Source: Adenanthera pavonina
Lineage: Eukaryota > Streptophyta > Magnoliopsida > Fabales > Fabaceae
DNA length: 64,000 nt
Direction of reading: 5' to 3'
Assembly: GCA_026686845.1 (NCBI GenBank)
Contig: JAIVEN010000012.1
Coordinates: 5,086,501-5,150,500 of the forward strand
Positions 47,978 to 60,035 of this stretch are shown here, piece by piece. A program made the translations under genes and the position numbers. Position 1 is the stretch's first letter; every line of letters begins with the position of its first letter. The notes under the pieces are model-generated. The model saw nothing but the letters and a program-made list of their open reading frames with translations, did no database searches and had not been told where the DNA came from.

Positions 47978-49665
47978 TATTAGGTTTAATATAATATAAG
48001 TTTTAATGACGACAAATGTAGAGTAATAAGAAATAAATATCTCATATTTGTCTAACATATATTTTGTTCTTAAAAAAGTTAAAATGTGCATTAGCATGTG
48101 TTTAATTGTATTTATAATGCATATATCATGTTATGTACTAATATATCTACTATGCTTTTATATTTTATAATACAAGTTAGATATATAAATTTGACTAACA
48201 ACTTAGTATGTAAGTATAATATATTAAATGTAGGATTGTACAAGGAGGAAGAATAAGCATTGGAATAAAGTAAGGAAAATCAACATCATGTCTCACTCAA
48301 AGAAGAAGAAGAGAAAGGATGCTCCAAGAATTGAAGATCATAAAGGATCATACCAAGAATGAGAATGACCAAGTGAAAGCAGAGTTTAATTTTTGAAGAC
48401 CTAGCTATTAGGTATATTTTATTTTCACCTAGGTCTTGAGGTGGTTTAGATATTTGAAATTTACTGAATCTTATTATCATATGCTTTAAATGAATTAGAT
48501 TAAAGTAATCTAATGTTAGCATGTGTTTCAATTGAAGTATATTACTAACAAATAAATTTCGCTATTTGACTCATGTTTTTTTTTGTGCAAAATTCGTATT
48601 TTACTTGTTAAAATTTGAACTTATAGAGGTTCTATCTCTTTTCTAAAATTTGAATTTCAAGCTAAACATAGTTAGTGAAAATATACAAAATTCACATGAA
48701 TCTTAATTGAAATTTGACTATTGGTGAAGGTCAAAGTGAGTTCAAAGTCACAACCTTTAACAAACGAACTTTGAGCTTTAAAGTACGAACTTCGAAGTGA
48801 GAACTTTTGTGTTTGGTTGAAACAAGCCTTTGATAAATAAATTTCAGTTTCTGAAATTCAAATTTTGAGTGCATTGTGAAAACTTGAAGCAATTATTTAA
48901 ACCCAACAGATACACTTCCAATATGAAAGTTTGCACAAACTAACATGGGATATCTTTTGCAAACTTGAAATTTGAATGTCACTTTGTAGCAGACAAATTT
49001 TGAAGTTCAACATTAAATAAATAACTATACTAACTTTGCAAAATTTATCTATTAAGCCCCAAAATTTAAATGTTTGTATGTCAAAAGCATTTAATACTGT
49101 TGTTGAACGGCTTTTTTTGCGGAGTAATGGCTAGAACTTGTGTCTAACAAATAAATCTTGTGTATAATGACTAGTTAAGCCATAAATCTATAAATAAAAT
49201 TTCATTTAAACTTATGGATAACAAATCTAAGTGAGTTATGTGTCAAAATGTTGTTGTAATATATAAAATCATTCTGTGTGAGCATTCAAAGTTAAACCCA
49301 CCTCATTAAAGTGAGCTTCAATATATTATCCACTCTTAAAGAAAGTTTCTATTCTATAATTCTTCTTACTACATATTCTGGGTAGAATCTTAGTATTGAG
49401 AAACACTAAGAGAATTTACACATCATGTAAGGGTATGGAGAGAGTGGCTTTGCAAGTTCTTAGTGAAACTTGTGGGATATACTAAGGCTACAAGTTTCCG
49501 AATCAAAATTATGAGATATAGTAGAAAATCTCAAGCGGTGACTTAAGAACTAGATGTAGGCTAAGTCGTTAGGCTGAACCAGTATAAATCTTTGTGTATT
49601 GCTCTTTATCTTTTCTCTTCAATTGCCTCACTTAATACTCTCTCTTCATCTCTATCCTACTGCAA
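47978..49665 (+). repeat. 3' LTR of element E, first part
   Basis: Starts TATTAGGTTTAATATAA and follows the 5' LTR, with about 115 bp extra. Interrupted at 49665 by the LINE; the last part is 52832-52937. Confidence 0.9.
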
Positions 49666-52600
49666 TACAACAACAACAACATTCGCCTTATCCCACTATG
49701 TGGGGACAGTTACATGGATCATATGATGCCAATAAGCTCTATCAAACGCCATCTGCTCAGATAAATCATTTCTCAAAAGGTCATTCCTTATAACTCCCTT
49801 AATGTCCTTTTTGGTCTTCCTCTACTCCTTTTGATCGAGCTCCAGGCCATTTGATCAACTCTCTTCACTAGCTCCTCTTGCCCTCTTCTTTGTACATGCC
49901 CAAATCACCTTAAATGATTTTCCACTATTTTCTCCTCGATAGGTGCTACCCCAACTTTCCTTCATATACAGTCATTTTGTATCTTATCCAATTTTGTATG
50001 ACCACACATCCATCTCAACATTCTTATCTCTGCTACTCTCATCTTATGCTCTTGTTGTCCTTTTAAAGCCCAACATTCACTACCATATAGCATTGTTGGC
50101 CTTATAGCTGTTCTATAAAATTTTCCTTTAAGCTTAGTAGGTACATTGCGGTCACAAATAACTCCTGTTGCTTTCCTCCACTTCAACCACCCAGCTTGTA
50201 TCCTATGCATAACATCCCCATCAATTTCACCATTATTCTGTAAAATCGACTCCAAATATTTAAACTTTAATACCTCAGGGATGATTTGCTCTCCAACTTT
50301 TACCTCTAAATAATTTCTAATTGGCCTCTTATTAAATTTGCAATGCATATATTCTATCTTGCTTCTACTCATACGGAAACCTTTTGATTCCAAAGTATGT
50401 CTCCATAATTCAAGTTTAGAGTTGACCTCTTCTCTTGAGTCCTCAATTAAAACTATATCATCCGTGAAGAGCATATACTTTGGAATTTCTTCCTGTATAT
50501 GTTCTATAAGAACATCCAAAACCAGATCAAATAGGTATGGACTCAAAGAAAATCCTTGATGTAAGCCTATTGTTATAGGGAAGTCCTTTGTCACACCTCC
50601 AGGGGTTCTCACACTTATTGTTGCCCCCTCATACATATCTATTATGGCTCAAATATAAGCCACATGGATACCTTTCTTCCCCATTGCTTTCCACAATACA
50701 TCTCTTGGTACTCTATGATAGGCTTTTCCAAATCAATGAAAACCATATGTAAGTCTCTCTCTTTACTCCGGTATCTTTTAATCAAACCCCTTAATAAACA
50801 AATAACCTCTATTGTAAACCGGCCTGGCATAAATCCAAATTGGTTTTCTGAAATATGAGACTCCTTTCTGAGTCTATGCTCAATCACTCTTTCCCAAAGT
50901 TTCATGGTGTGACTCATGAGTTTTATCCCTTGATAATTAGCACAATTTTGAATATCCCCCTTGTTCTTGTATATGGGCACTAGAGTACTCTTTCTCCATT
51001 CCTCTAGCATTTTCTTAGACCTTAAAATCTCGTTAAATAAATTAGTGAGCCACCAAAGCCCCTTCTCTCTTAAACACTTCCAAACTTTGATAGGAATACC
51101 ATTGGGACCAAAGGCTTTACCATTATCTATTCTCTTAAGAGGTTCTTTCACCTCTCTAACCCGAATCCTACGATAGAAATTCAAATTGAGATCATCTTCA
51201 TGGGTTGTTAATCCTTTAGTATCAATAGTCATATCCAATCCATTATTAAAAAGCTTATAAAAGTAGCTCTCCCATCTTTCTTTAATATCATCATCTGCAA
51301 CTAAAATTTTTCTGTCTTTATCCTTAATGCATCTTACTTGATCCAAATCTCTTGACTTTCTTTGCCTTCTCTTGGCAATTTTATAAATCTTATGTTTACC
51401 ATTTTTTGTTCATAAATTCTGGTAGAATTCCTCAAAAGCTTTAGATCTAGCCTCGCTCACTGCTTTCTTAGTCTCCTTTTTAACCAACCGATAACATTGC
51501 CAATTTTCATCGTTATTGCATAGATGCAGGGCTTTGAACACTCTTTTTTATATTCGACCTTCTCCTGCATACTCCCATTCCACCACCAAGATTCTTTATC
51601 CTTAGCCCCAAAACCTTCGGATTCACCCAATACTGCTTTAGCCATATCCCTAATCCTTTTAGCCATCTCATCTCACAAGATGTTAGCACTTCCTTACAAG
51701 TCCCTATTACCTTCCTCCATAACTTTCCCCATAAAGGTCATTTGTTTATCACCTTTTAGTTGCCACCACTTAATCCTAGGATTTAAAGCTTTTTGAATTT
51801 TCAATTTACGGTTTTTAACTATCACATCAAGGACCAAGACCATATGTTGTGAAGTTAAACTCTCACCAGGGATTACTTTGCGGTCTTTACAAGTTGTTCT
51901 ATCTGAGTTCCTTACCAAAAAGAAGTCAATTTACAACATTTGGACTCCACACTTATATGTAATTAAATGCTCCTCCCGCTTCTCGAAACAAGTGTTTATA
52001 ATCGTGAGGTTGTAAGGCATTGAAAAATCAAGAATGGAATGTTCCTCCTCATTTACTTCTCTAAGGCCATAACCGCTGTAAGCTCCCATATATTGCCTTG
52101 TCTCTTTTCCCACATGACCATTAAGGTCCCCCTCAATGAGGATCTTTTCTTCTTGTAGGATATCTTGAACCAAGCCCTCCAAATCTTCCCAAAACTTTAC
52201 CTTAACATGTGTGTCTGACCATACTTGAGGTGCATACTAATAACATTGAGTGTATCATGTACAATAGTGAATTTTAAGGATAAGATCTTATCTCCAATCC
52301 TTCTGACTCCTACCACATTCTTTTTCCAGTCTTTGTCCACAATAATACCAACTCTATTCCTTATTCTAACTTTCCCTACATACCAAAGTTTATAACCAGG
52401 AGTATCTAACTCCTTAGCCTTTTCTCCCACCCATTTAGTTTCTTGAAGACATAAGATGTTAATTCTTCTTCGAATCATAGCATCCACCACCTCCATAAAT
52501 TTACCTATTAACATACCAATATTCCAAGAACCAAATTTAATCTTGCTTTTCTGGGCTAACTTCTTTACCCACATCCGTCCAGCATGATATGGGAACCCTT

Positions 52601-52831
52601 GCTCATTTAACACTACACCTAGGAGCTGATGTAGCAGCTCTAGCTCATTTGACACTGCATTCGAGCCATACAGTGCATTACTTCTGGGCAACGACCAAGC
52701 CTTAGCACATATATGTCTTTGATCCATGTCATAAGATTCAACAGATTTTTACATTGTCTGTCGAGGGCTTAACACAACCCTCCTCCTTTACTCAGGCTTG
52801 GGACCGGCTATGACACTACATAGGCAAAATT
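49666..52831 (-). mobile_element. RTE-type LINE inserted in LTR of element E
   Basis: 3166 bp on the minus strand. Its 3' end (left) closes in a (GTT)n run, and the part before it, GATCCATGTAACTGTCCCC, is typical of plant RTE LINEs (memory). Its 5' end (right) carries a GGTCCCAAGCC start-region motif. Flanks TCTATCCTACTGCAA (49651-49665) and TCTATCCTATTGCAA (52832-52846) form a 15 bp duplication with one mismatch. The length fits a complete element. Confidence 0.93.
49962..52727 (-). pseudogene. LINE protein: endonuclease plus reverse transcriptase, frameshifted
   Basis: One gene in several frames. The endonuclease part has SWNIG (52540 region), LQETKW and, after a one-base loss near 52200, GDLNGHVG (about 52130). 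The linker 51918-51457 is broken by stops. RT: NYQGIKLMSHTMKLWERVIE, FGFMPGRFT, VFIDLEK followed by a one-base deletion near 50729, GLHQGFSLSPYLFDLVLD, and the active site FTDD in place of F-A-D-D (about 50463). C-terminal Cys-His-type end near 49962. AP-type endonuclease and RT without RNase H fit the RTE clade. Not functional. Confidence 0.9.
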
Positions 52832-52937
52832 TCTATCCTATTGCAATCTTTGGTGAAATTAGGCTGAACTTCAAAAGAAACAAAAATCTTGCATCACCCA
52901 ATTTAACCCTGCTCTTGGGTGACTATCCAACCTAATA
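52832..52937 (+). repeat. 3' LTR of element E, end part
   Basis: Continues the LTR after the LINE (GGTGAAATTAGGCTGAACTTC as GGTGAAATTAGGTTGGACTTC at 44691) and ends CCTAATA at 52937 before GAAAG. Confidence 0.9.
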
Positions 52938-52942
52938 GAAAG

Positions 52943-54590
52943 GAAGGCTTGAGGAGGCCTTCAAGAGGTAAGCACCTTCTCTTAATCTCTTTTAGTATTT
53001 TTCTTCTTTCATTAAGCATGATTTATGTTAGGGATTGAAGCTTCAATCCCTTCCCTTAAGGTCACCAAACCCATAGCCAAAGCAAGAATGGTGCCTAGGG
53101 TTTGTGTTTCATGATAGCTAAGGGTTGGAATGAGTTTATGATAATGCATAATGCTTAGATTGCATAAAGGAATGGTTTAAAAAGTTAGTTTTTCCAAGTT
53201 GAGTTTTGGAAGGCCATTCTTGGCCAAGGTGAGAAGTGATAGAAGGATGGAGCTTTTTATGAAACCAAGCATGTCAAGTAGCTAAGAGAAACTAAGGAAG
53301 ACATGATAGGACATAGTTTGCATAATGTTAAAGATTAAAGTTCACTAATATATACTCAGTTCTCATTAAGTAAACAAGTTATTTAGTATACTAAGTTCTC
53401 ATCAAGTAAACAAGTTATTTAGTAAAGTTTAATGATGTTCTTAGGCTTCAAACAAGTTCAAGAGGCAGGCCTAAACTAGTACAAAGCAAGGTTTAATGTA
53501 AAGTTAGTAAAACTCCAAGGTAGTCTCTTGCACTTGCTTAATATTATTGCTTATAAATGTTTTATATGTTACTATGATTTGTATATGATACCATATTGTT
53601 GTTATGAATGTTTTTCCATGATTGGTAGCTTTTTTATGTTAAGAGATAACCCTTAAAATACCCATTTACTAAGTCGTTATGTTGTTGAATGTTCGTTAGA
53701 CAACATGAAAGTTTTGACATTTTAATGAAAGTATACTATGTTTTATATGCTTTCAAATCTTTTGTGATAACATAATGGCTTGTGGAAGTTCATTACTAAA
53801 ATTCCCAAATCTCACCCCATAGTTCTCCAATTATAGGGCTCAGTCACGGTAAAGGGAAGTGTGTGGAGCATAAAGAATAATGATGATGAAATCTTACTGG
53901 AAAACTACTTTGTTTCTGTTATGTACTGTCTACTTCTGATTATTATATAAATTTGCACATGTCTCCAAAAATTCAGTAGTTTATATGTATGGATAGATCT
54001 ATGTCTCAAGAATAATATGCCACTAGTTTGACTCCATTTGGAGCTATGTAATAGTAGTTATTCATATTTTACTAAAACTACTCCAGTGAAAGTCATCTAT
54101 AACCCTTGAATATTTATGTTAGTACATTAGTAAGTAGAACTAGAATAAATACACAAAATAAATATATTAGAAATTAAACATGTAAAGCTTTCCAAAAATA
54201 CTAAGTATGTACTAAATGACTCTGCTTTTTAAGAGAAACAAATTTTCTAATTTAACGTTCAGATTTTAGACAGAATTAGTGATGTGAAAATGAACAGTAA
54301 AGTTTACACAAGAAACTATATGAATCAGTGCATTTATTTTCTAGTTTCTTATTTTTTTTTTTCCATGAAATTCAAGATGTTCACAAGTTGTAGACAATTA
54401 AATCACTAAGAAATTATTTTTACACATTTAATTATGAGTTTTGAAATATTACTACAAATGAGTTGAAAAGCTATGAGAAATAGTTTTAAGAGTTTTAAAG
54501 TTTCAATTGGTTCAAGTATTCTAAGAATGTTTTAATATATTAAAACTAAGCAATTTTCATTGGAAAAGTTTTAAAATGTAAGATGTAACA
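52943..54590 (+). repeat. Right part of R5 after element E
   Basis: Non-coding. It starts with the rest of the leader and GAGGTAAGC, then AT-rich text. The block near 53970-54080 (GTATGGATAGATCTAT, GCCACTAGTTTGA) recurs in R6 at 55078-55130, showing that two R copies lie back to back here. Confidence 0.72.
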
Positions 54591-55690
54591 AAGAAGGCTC
54601 AAGGGAAAGGAAAGAATAAGGGAGCAAGATGATGTTCATGAGTGACAATGATGTTACAAGCATGAAGCATACTTTGTATAATATGCTATGAATGTGTATA
54701 ATTAATGTATCATGATGTTATGTGATGTATGTAAACGCATGCTAAGTAAAGTTGAATAATGATATGAAATTAAGTTATGAAAAAGTATGAATGATATCCT
54801 TAACGAGAACTCATGACATGTTAATGGTTATAATGTTAAAGCATGTTATGGAAAATAGAAATGAGCCAAAATATAAGTCTTCTAGTTAGACGATATGATG
54901 AGCTTTAAGATGGGTTAAATTTTGTATAAATTAATTAAGTATGATGTTAGTTATGGCTCAAAGAAGTTAAAAGTTAAAACTGGACAATTACATGAAAACT
55001 ATAAATTTACTATAAACACTATCTGCGTTTGTAAGATTATATAAAATCATGTAGTGCTCCAAAACTTCAATGGTTTGTATGTATGGATAGATCTATATCT
55101 TAAGGTCAATATGCCACTAGTTTGAATACATTTGGCACTATATAAGTGAAGTTATACATGTTTTCCTAAAATTGTTCTAGTAGAGAGTTATTTTGACCTT
55201 GATGATTCATAATGATGCCATGTCCTATACAAGTTGAACAAGTGTACAAAATTAATATATTTAGAAAGTAGAGAAACAGGGCTTTCAAATGATTAAAGAA
55301 AACATGAAACAGTCCTAAGAATTAAGAGATATGAATTTTTAAATTTATGTGTTAGAATATGGATGAAAACTAGAATCTGAAAATGAATAGTAAATTTGAA
55401 CGAATAAACTATATGAATTGGAGTGTCCAAATTCTAGTGCCATATTTTTCTCATGAACTTCAAGATGTGAAGGATTTTCAAAGACTTGAACCACAATGAA
55501 ACAATTTTTGTATATTTAGTTATGTATTTCTGAAGTTCACTATGCAATATGATGAACAGTGCATGAAAATAGAATAGTATTTTACAGTTTTGAGTTTTTC
55601 ACTTGTTCAAGATCTCCAAAGCCTATTTTCTGCCTCCAAATGAGGTAGTATTTATGGAAAAGATGTCTAAACATGAGGTGTGACATTCTC

Positions 55691-56853
55691 AATTCACTTA
55701 TGTGGCTCAATCTATCAACATGGAGAAGTGACTCATAAGTAGCCTAAGAACCAAGCTCATTGATAAACTCTTTCTTGAGCTGATCGATGATGTGACACAA
55801 TTTTACATTATTTCTATTCCTTAAACCGACAGTTTTTATCACTTTATTATGGCTATTTTAGGGTTTTAGTGTATTTCCTTGTTATAACCATTTTTTCTGT
55901 GATTAGTGTAAATATAAATTAAATCCTTGGATTTATACTCATTTTGTGTTAGGTCTTTATATTCCATGGATTTAGGGATGAATGCTTTCTATCATAGTCA
56001 TTTCCATTAATCCAGGTTAATTGTGTACTTAATTATTTTTTACCAAATGATTATTCCTTTCTTTTTCATCATTTTCAGTATATTTTCCCCTTAGTTTTAT
56101 GATAATTTTCGTCCATACATGCCCTTGATTAATCATTCATTTTTTATTATATCATTTTCCTAAAGTTTTATTCATTAATGTTACATGATTTTATATTATC
56201 ACATCTTTACTATTTTTTATAATATTTTTTATAGGTCTTGTGCATTGATACCTGGGCATTAAGTTGGAAAGAGGATAGCACATTTGGCAAGGGGAAATTA
56301 TTTAATTGGACCATCCATTACACATCATTTACATGTCACTCTCATTAATCCATATAAGCTTACATATCATCAATTCTTTTTGGGAATTCCACCTATATCC
56401 CTTTCTACGCCCAAAAACCCTTAAGAAGACTCCCATTTTCATTCTAATTAAATATAGACACGAAAGAAATGCTCTCAACTCTCTCTTCTACTCACCTACA
56501 TCATCTTATTCATCCTTTCCTAACTTCTCCATGAAATTCACTTGATTCCTTCCATACAACCTTAGATTTCTCCATTGTTCTTCCATTATTTCTCCTTTCC
56601 TTCATAAATTCCATCAAATTTCTCTTCCATCCTTGACCATGAGCTGCACATTGAAGGAATTGCAAAATTTTCATTCCAGCTGTGGTGAAGATTGAGTAGA
56701 AAGCATCATTCAAGGCGTAACTCTTTCCTTTCTCTTCTTTATGGTAATGGTTGAGTTTGTGACTTCTTCTTCTTGTGTTTTGTTCATGATTCAACATATG
56801 GAGTGAGGAACTAGTGGCAGCTTCAATGAGAAAGTGGAAGGAGATGATGAAGA
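55691..56853 (+). repeat. S-family copy S2, left part
   Basis: Non-coding. 56280-56853 resembles S1 (16720-17300). The LTR-like unit may begin near TGTGACACAA (55791). Small frames near 56306 and 56510 are not supported as genes. Ends in GAAGA, the left duplication of R7. Confidence 0.4.
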
Positions 56854-59389
56854 TATAACATCCTGAAATTTTATGGATATTCAAGGTTCAATATTTTGAA
56901 ATCTATAAAGAATTTGCAAAAACGGGTATACATCATTTGGCATGAAATAGGATAAAGAGGTCAATTATCTTACTTGAAAGGAAAAATGAAAAATAAAAAA
57001 AGACAATTTTACCCTTAGAAGAAAAAAAAAGGAAAAAAAAATAATAGTAATAATAAAAAATTTAAGTCGGTGGACGCAGGAAGGGGTTGAAGAAAAGTTT
57101 ATGAATTTTGGGGTAAATTACACCTAATGACCTGAAAATTTTAAAAATTATAAATCAGCCTCGAGTCAAGGGCATTTTTATAAATATGAAAAATTATAGT
57201 TAAAATGAAGCTCTCAATGAGTTAGACTCAATGAAATATATAATGGAATTTATTAAGGTCAAAATCATATTTATTGGGTGATTAAGATTTAATATTAATA
57301 TTTTACCCAATAAAAGTCAGTTTAAACTGCAGAAAAAGGTAGTATTGATCAAAGGACAATGATTGGACCTTGCTAAAATATATTTTGGGTCTAGATAATG
57401 ATTTTGGACTAAAAGTAATGGTTGGATAATCCTGTACCAATTTAATGACAATTTTGGCAAAAATACTTAATCGGTACGGGTAAATGTAATCGGTAAAGGG
57501 TATTTTAGTCCATTTAAATAATTGAAGTAATTTTTTGGCCAAAAATAAGTTGAGACACTTCTGAAACATGCCATGGGATATGAAGGAAATTTTGAAAAAG
57601 CTTTTACCAAAAAGTAACTCAAGTTACTTTAATTATTAACTAAACTTACTTATTATTATATATTTATCATTTAAGCCATCTTGGTCATCATCCTCAGCCA
57701 TTTTCACGACAGCAACAGTGGGAAAAGAGGGAGAGAAGCCGTAACTTTGTGATAGCCAAAGGAAGAAGAGAAAATCACAAGATTTATCCCAAAACTTCAA
57801 GGTAATATCTTATGGCCATAATCTTGTGTAACATTTAGTTTGAAAGAGTTTTATGGTTTATTCTCTCCTATTTTTCCACTAAAAGTTTCAGCTTAGAGAG
57901 AGAGTAGAGAGAAAAAATGAGGGCATAGAGAAACTAAACCATAAAAAGTATCTTATAGGCAATAAGGTGCAAGAATGTGTCATTAGATTACAAATTAATC
58001 GGTTAGTTATTTTTCTATGATTTATGGTAATTTTATGCCTAATTAGGGTTCATTATAGGAACGGAATTTCAAGTTTTTGACCTCAAAAATGTATTCCTTA
58101 GGTCCAAAATAGGTTAGAACAAGTATGTTGTATAAGGAATGCATGATGGATAATAAAGTGCAAATTTTAGCTCAAGTGAGCACTTTGTAAATGAAATTGG
58201 ATAATTTGTAGTTAATGGCATTATTTTATGATTCTATAGGATCCAAAGGAGTGTTAGAAGATCAAGGAAAGGGTTTGCAAAGTTTGGAGACTATTGGAAA
58301 GCTCAAAGGTAGTTAACTCACCTATCTATATTTATGTATTGTCATTGATGTTGCTTGGTTTGAATGATGTGTTTAATGTTTGGAATGTTGTCTTGTGATG
58401 ATTTGGCATTGTTGGTTGGATTATTTGAAGGGTAATATGACCCTGGATATGTCCAAATATTAGGGGAAGTGCTGCCTAAATTTTTATAAAATGATTATGC
58501 CAAAATGATTTGATTGCATGCTTGATGTGCTTTTAGATGAATACTTGCAATATATATGATGATATGTGTGCATGATGGTAGTTACTACTGAGATTCTTTG
58601 AATCTCACCCCTTTCCAAATGTCTAACAAATTTTAGGTTCAAGCTATGGCAAGATTGCCCAAGAAGTAAAGGGGAAGGAAAAGCAAGCTCTTAATTAAAA
58701 TGAATTTGCTTCATTAGTACTTTGCTTGGAATACCTTGTGAAAATGATGTGTATGGTTCTAGGAATTTACATGAATGTAATTATATTCATCTATATCTAC
58801 TATGATGTAATGTTTTAAGTGAAGACAAGAAATGGCCATGTATGTACATATTAAGGTCTATGTTGACAAGTTGTAGGAAGAAAATGGCCATTGTGACACT
58901 GCTCAGAATTTCGTGTACTGTTCAGAATTTTTGTGGATTCATGTATGAGTTTTTTACATTTATGGAAACTAGACATGTGTAACTTTCCATAGACACAAAG
59001 ATCACTTAATTTGGAGTTGTGTATAATTTATGGTGATTTTTCAAAGTTACGGTTAGAATCAGAAATTTTCAAAAATGACCATTGCTACAGTGCATATAAT
59101 ACGAATTTACTGTATAAGTTGGCCAAGTAATTTACCTATTCAACATTTTTTCCATGTATAGAATCTTTTAAGCTATATTTAGAGACTTGAACCATGTCAA
59201 TATGATTTTTTTTATTTAGTTATGAATTTTCAAATTTCACCAGGTAAAAAGAAGTTAACCAAGAGAATGGTACCCGAAATGAAATAAATTGATTTAAGTT
59301 ATTTTATATAATCAAGTCTCTAATCAAGTATTAATGGACTTAAATATAGTTTAATACATGGGAAATGAGTCTAAGTATGAGGTTTTACA
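56854..59389 (+). repeat. R-family copy R7, complete unit
   Basis: 2536 bp from TATAACATCC to GGTTTTACA with a perfect duplication GAAGA (56849-56853 and 59390-59394). Leader with GAGGGAGAGAAG (57728) and AAGGTAATA (57800) in the donor position. It contains a poly(A)-rich run and ATAATAGTAATAATAA (57040). It has no inserted element, so it is the best reference copy of the family, and it has no internal direct repeat at its ends: a single LTR-like unit, not an element with two LTRs. Confidence 0.82.
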
Positions 59390-60035
59390 GAAGACACATG
59401 GAAGAGAATGATCTACTAAAGCTATTATGCTTTCTACTCTTTTGTCTTTTTGTCTACTTTGTTAACCTAGAGGTTAGGCTTATGTAGGTTCTTTGATCTA
59501 GATTAATTAGTGGATTTTGTGTCTACAATTTGATGTTAATTTTGTAATGGCTGGACCTATCATGAAAGATTAGAGAATGTGTGATTGGACTGAGTTTTTA
59601 CATTAATGGCAAGTGATATGTTTTTCAACCAAAGCTCTCATGGCTTTGATCTTGATCTAACCTCTTGAATATCATTGTTAACATGTTCTAGTTGTTGAAT
59701 TATGATGATTGGAAGGTAGCTTGGTTTGAATTTGATTGATTATTGGGCTGAATTGGTTAAAGCTTGTCAATGGAATGTATTAGCAATCCAAGTTCTCTTG
59801 TTAACGTGAATTGATAAATTGTCTACAAGGTGTTTGATTATATGCATGGACTAGCATTGAAATATCCTTTGTGCATAGTCATTCATCTCATTTTGGAAGG
59901 TCATTTGGTCACTAACTTGGCATTGATTCGCATTAGCATTTGCATAATTCATTTGTAGGACATATTAATAGTTTTGTGATTTGTCTCCTTACCAATTCCA
60001 AGTTAAAGTTGTTCACATCTTCATGCATTAGAAAT
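59390..60035 (+). repeat. S-family copy S2, right part
   Basis: Continues S2 after R7. Resembles S1 at 17360-17760 (CAAGGTGTTTGATTA near 59826 against CCAAGTGTTTGATTA near 17716). Cut by LTR F at 60036. Confidence 0.4.

Larger units (their letters stand above)
43100..52937 (+). mobile_element. Copia element E, internally deleted, split by a LINE
   Basis: Two related LTRs around a short internal region, flanked by the perfect duplication GAAAG (43095-43099 and 52938-52942). A gag remnant is present but no protease, integrase, RT or ORF3, so it is a non-autonomous or deleted relative of A and B. Without the LINE it is about 6.65 kb. The LTRs are clearly more diverged than those of B, so it is older. 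Confidence 0.92.
42308..54590 (+). repeat. R-family copy R5 (carries element E)
   Basis: Starts TGTAAATTG at 42308 and ends GATGTAACA at 54590, with the perfect duplication AAGAA (42303-42307 and 54591-54595). Own sequence 42308-43099 plus 52943-54590, 2440 bp. TATAAATA at 42950, purine leader 43010-43099, donor-like GAGGTAAGC at 52966-52973 beyond the inserted element E. No coding capacity. Confidence 0.82.
28391..55685 (+). repeat. R-family copy R6 (carries element B and R5)
   Basis: Starts TGTAACATCC at 28391 and ends GGTGTGACA at 55685, with the perfect 5 bp duplication TTCTC (28386-28390 and 55686-55690) 27 kb apart. Its own sequence is in three pieces: 28391-29523, 41403-42307 and 54596-55685, together about 3.1 kb, similar to the other R units. 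TATA-like box at 29306-29315, A/G leader 29350-29400, donor-like GTAAGT at 29421. Confidence 0.82.
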
